A DNA stretch of 62,721 nt from Phaeobacter sp. (GTDB lineage: Bacteria > Pseudomonadota > Alphaproteobacteria > Rhodobacterales > Rhodobacteraceae). The notes under the pieces were generated by a model. The model saw nothing but the letters and a program-made list of their open reading frames with translations, searched no databases and was not told where the DNA came from. The stretch is from assembly GCF_022825805.1 (NCBI RefSeq), contig NZ_JAJDWC010000023.1, positions 1 through 62,721 of the forward strand, read 5' to 3'. This document shows, piece after piece, positions 8,863-17,823 of this stretch (position 1 is its first letter; each line of letters starts with the position of its first letter). The translations under genes and the position numbers were made by a program.

Positions 8863-9813
8863 ATGGCCAAGGCATTCGCGTCCCAAGGGGACATGACCGA
8901 AAAGAACATCACCTTCGATGAAATCGGAGAGGGCCTTTATGCCTTCACAGCAGAGGGCGATCCAAACTCCGGTGTGATTGTGGGCGATGACTCTGTGATG
9001 ATCATTGAAGCACAAGCTACCCCAAGACTGGCGCAAAAGGTCATCGACTGTGTTCGCACGGTGACGGACAAGCCGATCAGCCATGTTGTTCTCACCCATT
9101 ATCACGCAGTCCGCGTCCTTGGCGCATCCGCATTTGGTGCGGGGCAAATCATTATGTCGGACAAAGCGCGGGCCATGGTGGTGGAACGTGGACAAGAAGA
9201 CTGGGACAGCGAATTCCAAAGGTTCCCGCGCCTCTTTGAAGGGCATGACAGTATCCCGGGTCTCACGTGGCCGACCACAACATTTCAGTCTTCCATGACC
9301 GTTTATCTGGGCAATCGCCGGGTCGATATCAAACATCTGGGCCGGGCGCACACAGCAGGGGACGCAGTCATTCATGTTCCAGATCAGAACGTCATGTTCA
9401 CTGGCGACATCGTCGAATATCAGTCCGCATGCTATTGCGGCGATGGCCATTTCAACGACTGGGGCCACACCCTGGACGCCATCAAGACATTTGATGTCGA
9501 TGCCATCGCACCGGGCCGCGGGGATGCATTGGTGGGCAAATCAATGGTCAACGCCGCCATCGACAGCACCCGCGACTTTGTCGACAGCACTTACCGTCCG
9601 GCTGCCAAAGTGGCTGCCCGCAACGGATCGCTAAAAGATGCCTGGGATGCGGTGCGCGCTGAATGTGACCCAAAGTTTTCGGACTATGCAATCTATGAGC
9701 ACTGCCTGCCCTTCAACGTGGCGCGGGCTTATGATGAAGCCCGCGGTATCGACACCCCGCGCATCTGGACCGCGCAACGCGATCTAGAGATGTGGGAGGC
9801 CCTGCAGGGCTGA
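8863..9813 (+). CDS. MBL-fold metallo-hydrolase-like protein of the homogentisate cluster
   Basis: A 316-residue member of the metallo-beta-lactamase superfamily. The alpha-beta-beta-alpha fold is recognisable from GVIVGDDSVMIIEAQ, LTHYHAVRVLGASAFG, LGRAHTAGDAVIHV and MFTGDIVEY. The canonical HxHxDH motif reads HYHAVR, so the Asp and His of the second metal site are absent. I placed the start at the ATG at 8863, preceded by AAAGGA. It sits between fahA and a flavin monooxygenase, so a hydrolytic or isomerising step in aromatic catabolism is plausible. Its substrate is not known to me. Confidence 0.8.
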   Translation: MAKAFASQGDMTEKNITFDEIGEGLYAFTAEGDPNSGVIVGDDSVMIIEAQATPRLAQKVIDCVRTVTDKPISHVVLTHYHAVRVLGASAFGAGQIIMSDKARAMVVERGQEDWDSEFQRFPRLFEGHDSIPGLTWPTTTFQSSMTVYLGNRRVDIKHLGRAHTAGDAVIHVPDQNVMFTGDIVEYQSACYCGDGHFNDWGHTLDAIKTFDVDAIAPGRGDALVGKSMVNAAIDSTRDFVDSTYRPAAKVAARNGSLKDAWDAVRAECDPKFSDYAIYEHCLPFNVARAYDEARGIDTPRIWTAQRDLEMWEALQG

Positions 9814-9910
9814 TGCAATGCAACGGCGCCGTCCTTGCATCAACCGCAACGGATGGCGTCGGCATCTTATTTGACACGACCCACTGCAGATCGAATTTGG
9901 GAGGACCCGA

Positions 9911-11530
9911 ATGAACAAGATCTTTGAAGTTCCCTTGTATTCATACGAACGCAGCGAAGATCAGGATCGCACGACACCCGCGCGGCACCCAGTTGTGATC
10001 ATTGGTGCCGGTCCTGTCGGATTGGCCGCGGCAGTGGATCTGGCACAACAGGGGATTCGTGTCACTGTTCTGGACGACAACGACAAAGTCAGCCTGGGCA
10101 GCCGCGCGATCTGTTTTGCCAAACGCACGTTGGAGATCGCCGATCGTCTTGGAATTGGTGATGCCCTAGTCGATAAAGCGGTGCAATGGAATTTGGGCAA
10201 AGTCTTTTTCAGCGACCGGAAGGTTTATGAATTCAACCTGCTTCCGGAAAAGGGCCACCAGAGACCTGCGTTCGTCAACCTGCAGCAATATTATTTCGAA
10301 GACTACCTGGTTCAGCGCGTCAGAGCCTTGCAACAGGAAGGGGCGCCGATCGAAATCCGCGGGCGCAATAGGCTGACGGCCATCACAAACCACGATGATC
10401 ACGTCACGCTAGACATTGAAACACCCGAAGGCTCTTACGCCTTGGAAGCGGATTGGGTGCTGGCCTGCGATGGGGCAGGATCACCCACCCGACAGATGAT
10501 GGGTTTGGATTTTGTCGGGCGGGTTTTCGAAGACAATTTCCTGATTGCAGACGTGATTATGGACGCTGAGTTTCCGACCGAACGCTGGTTCTGGTTTGAT
10601 CCTCCCTTTAACCCAGGGCAGTCCGCACTGCTCCACAAACAGCCGGATGGCGTTTGGCGTATTGATCTCCAGTTGGGCTGGGACATCGACAAAGCAAAAG
10701 AAAAGCTGCCCGAAAATGTCATCCCCCGGATCCGCGCCATGCTGGGGCCCGATATCCCCTTCGAGCTCGACTGGGTGTCGATCTATACGTTCCAGTGCCG
10801 CCGTATGGAGAAGTTCCGGCACGGGCGGGTCATTTTTGCAGGTGACGCAGCCCATCAAGTCTCCCCCTTTGGTGCGCGTGGCGCGAATTCGGGTCTGCAG
10901 GATGTCGATAATCTATGCTGGAAGCTCAAGCTGGTGATTGATGGTGCCGCCAGTGAACACCTGTTGGACAGCTATGATACCGAACGTGTTTTTGGCGCAG
11001 ATGAAAACATACTGAACTCATCCCGCTCTACCGACTTTATCACGCCCAAATCGGACATCAGTCGCCTGCTGAGAGATGCGGTCCTTGACCTGTCGGAACA
11101 ATACGAATTTGCCAGACCGCTTGTGAACTCTGGTCGTCTGTCCGCGCCCTGCAGTTATGTCCACTCTCCGCTCACCTCAACGGATGCCCTGGACGGACCG
11201 GCGCGCAGCGCACCGGGCAGCCCCTGCCCTGATGTGCCGCTTGAAGACGTCTTTTTGCTGCCACAGCTTGGGGACCGTTTCACATTGCTCACGATTGATG
11301 CAGAGGCCCCAGAGCACATCAACGAAAGCGGTATTACTGCTCAACGGCTCTCTCTCTCATGCGCGGATGATACCACACAGGCCCTGCGTGAACGCTATAT
11401 GGGTGCGGCTGAAGGCGCAGTTTACCTCATTCGACCGGATCAACATGTCGCCGCAAGATGGCCGACATTTGATGACGATTTGGTCCGCGCCGCCCTGCGC
11501 CGCGTCATCGGTAAGGAGCACGATTTGTAA
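9911..11530 (+). CDS. FAD-dependent aromatic monooxygenase (MhpA/PHBH family)
   Basis: A 539-residue class A flavoprotein hydroxylase. Motifs appear in the expected order: the dinucleotide fold VIIGAGPVGLAAAVDL near residue 30, the middle DG motif VLACDGAGSPTRQMMG, and the GD motif RVIFAGDAAHQVSPFGARG. The region after residue 380 matches the thioredoxin-like C-terminal domain of MhpA/PheA hydroxylases. GGGAGGA lies five bases before the ATG. Inside a homogentisate operon, a likely role is ring hydroxylation that produces homogentisate or a related ring-cleavage substrate, for example from a hydroxyphenylacetate. The substrate is inferred from context. It overlaps the next gene as TAATG. Confidence 0.85.
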   Translation: MNKIFEVPLYSYERSEDQDRTTPARHPVVIIGAGPVGLAAAVDLAQQGIRVTVLDDNDKVSLGSRAICFAKRTLEIADRLGIGDALVDKAVQWNLGKVFFSDRKVYEFNLLPEKGHQRPAFVNLQQYYFEDYLVQRVRALQQEGAPIEIRGRNRLTAITNHDDHVTLDIETPEGSYALEADWVLACDGAGSPTRQMMGLDFVGRVFEDNFLIADVIMDAEFPTERWFWFDPPFNPGQSALLHKQPDGVWRIDLQLGWDIDKAKEKLPENVIPRIRAMLGPDIPFELDWVSIYTFQCRRMEKFRHGRVIFAGDAAHQVSPFGARGANSGLQDVDNLCWKLKLVIDGAASEHLLDSYDTERVFGADENILNSSRSTDFITPKSDISRLLRDAVLDLSEQYEFARPLVNSGRLSAPCSYVHSPLTSTDALDGPARSAPGSPCPDVPLEDVFLLPQLGDRFTLLTIDAEAPEHINESGITAQRLSLSCADDTTQALRERYMGAAEGAVYLIRPDQHVAARWPTFDDDLVRAALRRVIGKEHDL

Positions 11531-11751
11531 TGGCCGAACACCAGCTCATTTTGACCCCTAACATTCACCGGGCCGACGACTTCTACGCAGAGCTTTTGGC
11601 CGCTCATGACGGATTGGACAAAACCGAAAGCGAGGCGCTGCATGCGCGTTTGGTTCTGATCTTGGCCAACCACATCGGCGACAATGAGGTACTGAGCCAA
11701 GCGTTAGCGGCCGCGCAACCCAGCGTTCCGGCGGATGACGATCGCCCGTGA
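11530..11751 (+). CDS. DUF2783 protein
   Basis: A 73-residue acidic, helical protein that matches DUF2783 as I remember it, a family found beside FAD-dependent aromatic hydroxylases. Its ATG shares one base with the stop codon of the flavin monooxygenase (TAATG), so the two are translationally coupled. It has no signal peptide and no transmembrane segment. A role as a small partner or stabiliser of the monooxygenase is inferred from this coupling; no activity is known. Confidence 0.75.
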   Translation: MAEHQLILTPNIHRADDFYAELLAAHDGLDKTESEALHARLVLILANHIGDNEVLSQALAAAQPSVPADDDRP

Positions 11752-11805
11752 TCTGTTCCGCCCGTTAGCTTGGCAAAGTGACATTCCAAAGCTCAAGACA
11801 GACAG

Positions 11806-12435
11806 ATGACTGAAACGGTTCTCTTTCACTATTGGAGATCTTCGGCGAGTTACCGGGTTCGGATTGCGCTCAACCTCGCGCATGTTCCCTACCGGGCGGT
11901 AGAAGTGGATCTGCAGAACGACGACCAGCGGACGCCGGAACATCTTGCCCGCAATCCACAGGGGTTTGTTCCGGTGCTGGACATCGATGGGCATCGCCTG
12001 TGCCAATCACTGGCGATCGTGGACTACCTGGATCAAACGCGTTCCTTGTCGCTGTTGCCGGCTGAGCCTGCCGCCCGCGCGCAGCTGTTGGCGTTGGCCC
12101 AAATTCTTGCCATTGATATACATCCGATCTGCAACCTTCAGGTACTGCGCCATGTTCAGCAGATCTGTTCGGATAACACGCCACAGACACAGGACTGGAT
12201 GCAGCGGTTTATTCGGCCAGGCCTCGCGGCCTTTGCCGCAGCGCTGGGGTCAGAGGGGGATGCAGTCTTTTGCTGCGGCACACGCCCCTCACTTGCAGAT
12301 ATTTGCCTGATTCCGCAGCTGTACAATGCGCGGCGCTGGGGCGTGCGCTATGATGATCTGCCACGACTTTGCGAGATTGAAGATCGATGTAATCAACTGC
12401 AGGCCTTCCAGGATGCCCACCCTGATGCCGTCTGA
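11806..12435 (+). CDS. maiA: maleylacetoacetate isomerase (zeta-class GST)
   Basis: Isomerises maleylacetoacetate to fumarylacetoacetate with glutathione, linking hmgA to fahA. The 209 residues carry the zeta-class active site SSASYRVRIALN near the N terminus, then NPQGFVPVLDIDG and the QSLAIVDYLDQT glutathione-binding segment. The C-terminal helical domain includes PTLADI-like PSLADICLIPQLYNARR. With hmgA and fahA it completes the homogentisate pathway. The end overlaps the start of the nnrU-like gene by 11 bases. Confidence 0.93.
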   Translation: MTETVLFHYWRSSASYRVRIALNLAHVPYRAVEVDLQNDDQRTPEHLARNPQGFVPVLDIDGHRLCQSLAIVDYLDQTRSLSLLPAEPAARAQLLALAQILAIDIHPICNLQVLRHVQQICSDNTPQTQDWMQRFIRPGLAAFAAALGSEGDAVFCCGTRPSLADICLIPQLYNARRWGVRYDDLPRLCEIEDRCNQLQAFQDAHPDAV

Positions 12436-13150
12436 TATGTTACTCGCATGGGGTCCGTATAGTGCCGCTTTGGTCTGCTTTATGCTCACCCACTTCCTGC
12501 CCCGTGTGGGTGATTTGCGCGGTAGACTGATCATGCGATTGGGGCGCGGGCCCTATTTCGCCATCTATGGCGTGGTCTCTGTCTTGATGACGGTTTGGCT
12601 TTTGGTTGCCACCGCAAATGCGCCTTACGTCGAACTTTGGCCATATGCAGCTTGGCAAAAATGGGTTCCGTTCGTCGCGATGCCGTTTGTGTTTGTCCTC
12701 ACCGCCATCGGCGTGGGTGTTGAAACGCCCTACACGCTCGCTGGTCGCAGGGATGCGCCCACCTCAGAGGCCCAATTTGGTCGCGCAGCGATATCGCGCC
12801 ATCCGGTTCTGCTGGCTTTGACGCTTTGGGCGGCAGCCCATCTTTGTGCCAACGGAGATCTCGCGCACGGGCTTATCTTTGCCATGTCGGTCACCTTGGC
12901 TTTGGGGGCGATGGTTCTTTTTGACAGGGCTGCATCATCGCAGTTGGCCCAAAACGATGGCACCGCTGCCCCGCGCAGGTTTTTTGCCCAGGCTCCAATT
13001 TTGTCGCTGCGGCCCCTCCTAAGCCCGTCCTGGCGTCAGAAAAACGGCAAGTCGATGGCATATCGTGCAGCTATCGGCCTGCTGCTCTGGCTTGTCGCCG
13101 TCAGCATGCATGAAAGGATCCTTGGGGTATCGCCCCTGCCGCATTGGTGA
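12425..13150 (+). CDS. NnrU family membrane protein
   Basis: A polytopic inner-membrane protein of about 241 residues with several hydrophobic segments. RLIMRLGRGPYFAIYGVVSVLMTVWLL and the later AISRHPVLLALTLWAAAHLCANGD are typical of the NnrU family. NnrU proteins were first linked to nitrite/nitric oxide respiration and are related to isoprenylcysteine-methyltransferase-like membrane proteins; their chemistry is unsettled. The start is ambiguous: I prefer the ATG at 12425 with AGGA eight bases before it, and ATG 12437 is also possible. It overlaps maiA and precedes hemN, so the anaerobic theme fits hemN better than the aromatic operon. Confidence 0.75.
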   Translation: MPSDMLLAWGPYSAALVCFMLTHFLPRVGDLRGRLIMRLGRGPYFAIYGVVSVLMTVWLLVATANAPYVELWPYAAWQKWVPFVAMPFVFVLTAIGVGVETPYTLAGRRDAPTSEAQFGRAAISRHPVLLALTLWAAAHLCANGDLAHGLIFAMSVTLALGAMVLFDRAASSQLAQNDGTAAPRRFFAQAPILSLRPLLSPSWRQKNGKSMAYRAAIGLLLWLVAVSMHERILGVSPLPHW

Positions 13151-13172
13151 TGCGCATATCCGACATGTCTGA

Positions 13173-13221
13173 CTGGCAGGTCTGATCGACGCGTCGTCCA
13201 TGAACGCGATCTACCTGCCAG
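13173..13221 (+). other. long imperfect hairpin between nnrU and hemN
   Basis: CTGGCAGGT (13173-13181) pairs with ACCTGCCAG (13213-13221), and inside it GATCG (13184-13188) pairs with CGATC (13207-13211). Part of the right arm also belongs to a local palindrome ACCTGC-CA-GCAGGT (13213-13226). There is no T-tract, so this is not an ordinary terminator. It could be an mRNA-stabilising or attenuating structure, or a protein-binding dyad. Confidence 0.45.
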
Positions 13222-13241
13222 CAGGTACTCGTTTCACCAAT

Positions 13242-13255
13242 TTGATTTGGCTCAA
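13242..13255. promoter_or_regulatory. FNR/FnrL-type box upstream of hemN
   Basis: TTGATTTGGCTCAA has the TTGA-N6-TCAA core of the FNR/FnrL consensus TTGAY-N4-RTCAA, with one mismatch at the R position. It ends 35 bases before the hemN ATG. FnrL activates hemN-type genes under low oxygen in Rhodobacterales, so the site agrees with the gene's role. Confidence 0.55.
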
Positions 13256-13290
13256 AGACGCAGAGGGCAGACATCGTCACTCTGCTCGGC

Positions 13291-14646
13291 ATGAAACAGA
13301 TTGATCGCCTCCGGAACCTGGGTCTTTTTGACAGTCGTGTGCCCCGCTACACGTCGTACCCAACAGCGCCTATTTTTGGCACGGACGTCGGAGGCACCTT
13401 CCAAGAAGCTGCCTTGGCCAACCTGCCCGTCGATGTGCCAGTGTCGGTTTATATTCACATTCCTTTCTGTGAGCGGTTGTGCTGGTTCTGTGCCTGCCGC
13501 ACCCAAGGGACCCGCACTCTGAACCCGGTTGAAAACTACATCGGCGTGCTGGAGCAGGAATTGAGCCTCATCGCGAAGCACATCCCTGATGGGCTCCGAA
13601 TGGGCAGGCTGCATTGGGGCGGCGGCACACCCACCATCCTGTCTCCTGAGCTGATCCACCGTCTGGCAAAGGCCGTGAAAGCGGTATTTCAACCGACCGA
13701 AGATTGCGAGTTCTCTGTCGAGATTGATCCGACGCTTGTGGATCGAGCCAAGATCGCAGCCCTGGCCGCAGAGGGCATGAACAGGGCCAGCATCGGTATT
13801 CAGGATTTTGATACCCAAGTACAAACAGCCATTGGCCGCGAACAACCGTTTAGCGTGACAAAACGCTGCGTGGATGACTTGCGGGCAGCAGGCATCCACT
13901 CGCTCAACGCAGATTTGGTCTATGGTTTGCCACATCAGGACAAACCCAGGATCACAGACACCGTCAACAAGGTTCTCAGTCTTGCCCCCGACCGCGTTGC
14001 GCTGTTTGGATACGCTCATGTCCCCTGGATGGCAAAACGCCAACAATTGATTGATGACACGGCCCTGCCGAGTGACGAGAACAGGTTTGGCCTGGCAGAA
14101 ACCGCCGCTGGACTGTTGCACGGCGCTGGTTTTGAAAGCATCGGGATCGATCACTTCGCCAAGCCAGAGGACGGCCTATGCAAAGCCAAACACAGCGGGC
14201 ATCTGCGCCGGAATTTCCAAGGGTACACTGATGATCATTGCCCGACATTGGTCGGGATTGGGGCCTCGTCGATCTCTCGTTTTGCATCTGGATATGTACA
14301 GAACGCCCCGGCAACTGCCGCCTACATCGCACGGATCACAGAGGGGCAACTACCTGGTGCGCGCGGCTATGCAATGCAACCGGAAGACAAATTACGCGCC
14401 CGGACGATTGAAATGCTGATGTGTGATTTCACACTCGACCTGCCTGCGCTGACCAAACAGTTTGGCGATGATGCCGAAGCCTTGGCGCCACACATCGAGG
14501 AGGTCTGCGAAGTCTACGGATCATTGGTGACTTGGTCAGGGGACAAACTGACGATCACACCTGCAGGACGTCCGCTGACCCGCATGATTGCCAGCACTTT
14601 TGACACCCACAAACCAGAGGGCGTGCGCTACAGCCAAGCCTCCTGA
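13291..14646 (+). CDS. hemN: oxygen-independent coproporphyrinogen III oxidase
   Basis: Radical-SAM enzyme that decarboxylates two propionates of coproporphyrinogen III to make protoporphyrinogen IX without O2, for haem under low oxygen. The 451 residues include the start-proximal PRYTSYPTAP and the 4Fe-4S/SAM motif CERLCWFCAC (CxxxCxxC), followed by LHWGGGTPTIL and ASIGIQDF. The C-terminal TPAGRPLTRMIAS is typical of true HemN rather than HemW. The FNR-like box upstream supports anaerobic induction. A strong terminator follows at 14694. Confidence 0.94.
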   Translation: MKQIDRLRNLGLFDSRVPRYTSYPTAPIFGTDVGGTFQEAALANLPVDVPVSVYIHIPFCERLCWFCACRTQGTRTLNPVENYIGVLEQELSLIAKHIPDGLRMGRLHWGGGTPTILSPELIHRLAKAVKAVFQPTEDCEFSVEIDPTLVDRAKIAALAAEGMNRASIGIQDFDTQVQTAIGREQPFSVTKRCVDDLRAAGIHSLNADLVYGLPHQDKPRITDTVNKVLSLAPDRVALFGYAHVPWMAKRQQLIDDTALPSDENRFGLAETAAGLLHGAGFESIGIDHFAKPEDGLCKAKHSGHLRRNFQGYTDDHCPTLVGIGASSISRFASGYVQNAPATAAYIARITEGQLPGARGYAMQPEDKLRARTIEMLMCDFTLDLPALTKQFGDDAEALAPHIEEVCEVYGSLVTWSGDKLTITPAGRPLTRMIASTFDTHKPEGVRYSQAS

Positions 14647-14693
14647 GGCTGCCGCACGGGTCACGACCTCAGTGCCGCTCCGTTTGTGGGATC

Positions 14694-14732
14694 CGGCTGT
14701 CGCGAGATGAGGAGCTCGCGGCAGCCGTTTTT
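14694..14732 (+). terminator. intrinsic terminator after hemN
   Basis: A 13-bp stem, CGGCTGTCGCGAG with CTCGCGGCAGCCG (one U-G pair), an 8-base loop and TTTTT directly after. It ends the hemN transcript before the photolyase gene. Confidence 0.85.
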
Positions 14733-14835
14733 CTGATCCATGCGCCTATGATTACACCCGCCGTTGCTTGCCCCAACGCTTGCCCGCAAGCGCCGCTGCG
14801 CTAGCTCTCTGCTACCGAAAGCGGAGCACAAAAAC

Positions 14836-16386
14836 ATGGTCACTGGCACATCGTCTCAGCCGAAATATGACAATCTGATCCTCATACTGGGTGACCAACT
14901 TTCACTTGATCTCCCAGCGTTGCAGGCCGGTTCACCACAGTCGGACATCATCTTGATGGCAGAAGTGACGGATGAGGTGACCTACGTCCGCCATCACAAG
15001 AAAAAAATCGCTTTTGTCTTCTCTGCGATGCGCCATTTCGCGGCCGAATTGCAGGCTGGTGGATGGACAGTGCGCTATGTGCGCTTGGATGATGCCGGCA
15101 ACAGCGGCAGCCTGATCGGCGAGGTCGAGCGCACGCTATCTGATACCCCCTGCCGTCAGGTCATGATTACCGGGCCCGGAGAATATCGCCTGAAATCCGC
15201 ATTTCAAAACTGGAGCGAAGACACACAGCACCCGTTTCAGATGCTTGAGGACCATCGTTTTCTGGCAACTCACCAACAGTTTGCCGATTGGGCAGAGGGG
15301 CGCAAACAGCTCCGTATGGAGTATTTTTACCGCGACATGCGCAGGCAGACCGGTCTGTTGATGCAGGGTGACAAACCGGAAGGCGGAAAATGGAACTACG
15401 ACGCCGAAAACCGAAAACCTGCCGAAGATGATATGTTCATGCCAAAGCCTCTGCGCCATGAGCCCGACCCCACCACCCAAGAGGTGTTGGATCTGGTCCA
15501 GAACCGGTTTGGAAACAGCTTTGGCACCCTAGACGATTTCTGGTTTGCAACTGATCGCGAGGGCGCGCTCAAGGCGCTTGATCACTTTGTTGAAACGGCG
15601 CTGCCTCAATTCGGTGACTACCAGGACGCCATGCTGGAAGGCGCGCCATTTCTGTATCATTCGGTGCTTGCGCAATACCTCAACGCCGGTTTGTTGAACC
15701 CGCTTGAGATCTGCAGACGGGTGGAGGCCGCTTACTATGATGGGCACGCACCGTTGAACGCTGTCGAAGGCTACATTCGCCAGATCATTGGATGGCGAGA
15801 ATACGTTCGCGGCATCTATTGGTTGAAGATGCCCGGCTACACGCAGGAGAACTTCCTGGGTGCAGATCGCGACTTACCAGATTTCTATTGGTCCGGTGAA
15901 ACGGATATGGCGTGCCTTGCGGCTGCCATCGGTCAGACCCGAGACGAAGCCTATGCCCATCATATCCAGCGTCTGATGGTAACTGGCAACTTCGCAATGC
16001 TTGCGGGGATCGATCCGTATCAGGTCCATGAATGGTACCTGGCGGTCTATGCAGATGCTTACGAATGGGTAGAAGCGCCCAACGTGGTCGGTATGAGCCA
16101 ATTCGCAGACGGCGGGCTGCTCGGCTCAAAACCATATGCGGCCAGCGGCAACTACATCAACAAGATGTCCAACCACTGCAAAACCTGCGCATATGACGTC
16201 AAGGTAAAGACAGGCCCGAAGGCCTGCCCTTTCAACCCGCTTTACTGGGACTTCCTGATCAGAAACCGCGACAAACTTGGCAAGAATGCCCGCCTGATGC
16301 AGCCCTACCGTACGTGGGACCGCATGTCAGATGACAAAAAGGCCGAGTATCTCGACAGCGCAGCCGCGGTGCTGAAAGCCTTTTAA
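14836..16386 (+). CDS. iron-sulfur bacterial cryptochrome/(6-4) photolyase (PhrB type)
   Basis: A 516-residue flavoprotein close to Agrobacterium PhrB, which repairs (6-4) photoproducts with light using FAD, a lumazine antenna and a 4Fe-4S cluster. Visible marks are LILILGDQLSLDLPAL at the start, EVTYVRHHKKKIAFVFSAMRHF, the MEYFYRDMRR segment, and ADAYEWVEAPNVVGMSQFADGG in the FAD domain. Four cluster cysteines are in place: one in TDMACLAAAIG and three in CKTCAYDV and KACPFNPLYWDF. I chose the ATG at 14836, with GGAG nine bases upstream, over in-frame upstream codons. Its stop overlaps that of the convergent photolyase-like gene. Confidence 0.92.
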   Translation: MVTGTSSQPKYDNLILILGDQLSLDLPALQAGSPQSDIILMAEVTDEVTYVRHHKKKIAFVFSAMRHFAAELQAGGWTVRYVRLDDAGNSGSLIGEVERTLSDTPCRQVMITGPGEYRLKSAFQNWSEDTQHPFQMLEDHRFLATHQQFADWAEGRKQLRMEYFYRDMRRQTGLLMQGDKPEGGKWNYDAENRKPAEDDMFMPKPLRHEPDPTTQEVLDLVQNRFGNSFGTLDDFWFATDREGALKALDHFVETALPQFGDYQDAMLEGAPFLYHSVLAQYLNAGLLNPLEICRRVEAAYYDGHAPLNAVEGYIRQIIGWREYVRGIYWLKMPGYTQENFLGADRDLPDFYWSGETDMACLAAAIGQTRDEAYAHHIQRLMVTGNFAMLAGIDPYQVHEWYLAVYADAYEWVEAPNVVGMSQFADGGLLGSKPYAASGNYINKMSNHCKTCAYDVKVKTGPKACPFNPLYWDFLIRNRDKLGKNARLMQPYRTWDRMSDDKKAEYLDSAAAVLKAF

Positions 16387-17615
16387 ACGGGCATATTCAG
16401 CTCTCTCAAAACCGAAGGGATCACCTTTTTCAGTCCAAAGAAGCCCTTGGACGCGTTCGGCCAGACCAAAGCATCATAAGAGCGGTGCAGTTGATGCAGC
16501 TGGATACCCTCCTGGGCGAGGATCTTACCCAATGCGGCCAGTTTGTCCGCAGTTGGCCCAACTGGGGCATATCCTGTCACAACATGTGTCAGGCCCTCTT
16601 TTTGCGCAAGAGACACGACCTTATGGGCCAGATCCGCATTAGCGGTCTCATGCAACAGGCGGTCAGCGCTGATGCCAGACTTTTCAACGCCGTCACGCAA
16701 GGCACCTTGCCGAAAGGCGTCAGCCTTGTCCCCAATCGCACGGGGTGATCTACCGTCAGCGCCGCCCAAAACGGCGCTCGCTGCAGGCCCGCGAGGCAAA
16801 TCGTCACCAAAGGTCAGATCCTCCTCGGTCAACAGCAACAGATAATCGGCCTGAGGTGGTTCAAACCTGGGCGCCGCCAGTTGCTCCCGAGGGTGGATGA
16901 CCCCTTCTGCCAAGGCCGGGGCCTCATCCGCCAGTTGGCCTTCCGGATCAAATCGACCATCGGTGAACTTGGCAATATTGTCTGCGCGGGCCAAGTAGGT
17001 TTTGCCTTGCGTGTGCAGGCCTCCGACCCAGCGCCAGCTGAGCGTGTTGGATGCCGGATCCCCATCCATCAAATGACGCAGGAAGAAATCCGCACCCAAT
17101 TGCCAGGGCAGCCGCAACGTGAACATCCAGATCGAGGCGAACCACATCCGCGCGTGGTTATGCAGATATCCTGTTTCGACAAGCTCGCGGGCCCAATGGT
17201 CAAAACAGTCGATACCGGTCCGCCCAGCAACCGCATCACTGTAATCCTGTCGGGATGCAGCGTTATCTAGCAGGTCGGGCAACTGTTGCTGGTAACGGGC
17301 CCAAACGCTTGGCCGGTGCTGCAACCAGCCTTTGAAATAGCCGCGCCAAAACACCTCGCTCACGAATTTCTCTGCGTCCCGCAGCGTATGCCGTTCCAAT
17401 ACCGCCTGGAGCACTTCTTGTTCGGAGAGCAGGCGATGTCTGATCCAGGGCGACAATGCCGACACAGATGCCGACGGACCGCTGGCACGATCAAAATTGC
17501 GCAGTTTGGCGTAACGCAAGCCCGTGTTTGGTAGAAACCTATCGAGCTTTTGCAAGCCCGCCGCTCGATCTGGCTGAAACTCAACTTGCACTGCTGCGTG
17601 ACCCATCCCTGTCAT
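16383..17615 (-). CDS. photolyase-like FAD protein with apparently permuted domain order
   Basis: A 410-residue member of the photolyase/cryptochrome family. Residues about 35-235 are the FAD-binding domain: [34 protein letters not shown] and [16 protein letters not shown] are all present. Residues about 256-410 look like the alpha/beta antenna domain that normally comes first in photolyases ([14 protein letters not shown] at its start, [20 protein letters not shown] near its end). The order therefore appears reversed. The start is the ATG at 17615, which overlaps the stop of the upstream DUF2256 gene as ATGA. Activity could be repair or light sensing; the sequence does not decide. Confidence 0.8.
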   Translation of the reverse strand: MTGMGHAAVQVEFQPDRAAGLQKLDRFLPNTGLRYAKLRNFDRASGPSASVSALSPWIRHRLLSEQEVLQAVLERHTLRDAEKFVSEVFWRGYFKGWLQHRPSVWARYQQQLPDLLDNAASRQDYSDAVAGRTGIDCFDHWARELVETGYLHNHARMWFASIWMFTLRLPWQLGADFFLRHLMDGDPASNTLSWRWVGGLHTQGKTYLARADNIAKFTDGRFDPEGQLADEAPALAEGVIHPREQLAAPRFEPPQADYLLLLTEEDLTFGDDLPRGPAASAVLGGADGRSPRAIGDKADAFRQGALRDGVEKSGISADRLLHETANADLAHKVVSLAQKEGLTHVVTGYAPVGPTADKLAALGKILAQEGIQLHQLHRSYDALVWPNASKGFFGLKKVIPSVLRELNMPV

Positions 17616-17749
17616 TTCGATCTCCGGCATCGTTCGGAGCAATAGCGCACGTCATCCCAGACCTTGCTCCATTTTTTTCGCCAACTGAACGGCAGACCAC
17701 AGGTGGCGCAGATCTTTGTTGGCAGCTCGGATTTGCGTCGCATTTTCAT
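17612..17749 (-). CDS. DUF2256 zinc-ribbon-like small protein
   Basis: A 45-residue basic protein that is easily overlooked. It has two cysteine pairs, CATC and CSERC, set around [16 protein letters not shown], the DUF2256 signature. This family habitually sits beside photolyase or cryptochrome genes. GGGAG lies six bases before the ATG at 17749, and a second in-frame ATG lies at 17743. The stop codon overlaps the start of the permuted photolyase as ATGA, so the two are translationally coupled. A role in zinc or nucleic-acid binding that assists the photolyase is inferred. Confidence 0.85.
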   Translation of the reverse strand: MKMRRKSELPTKICATCGLPFSWRKKWSKVWDDVRYCSERCRRSK

Positions 17750-17823
17750 TTCTTGCTCCCGTTCCGTCGTCCGGCCAAATCCAAACAGCCGGTGGATCGG
17801 GAGCTAGTGCGATCAATGGGATT

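Noticed and set aside
13252..14154. Long open frame antisense to hemN
   Set aside because: It lies wholly across from a certain hemN coding region, has no ribosome site and no family resemblance. Such frames are common in GC-rich genes.
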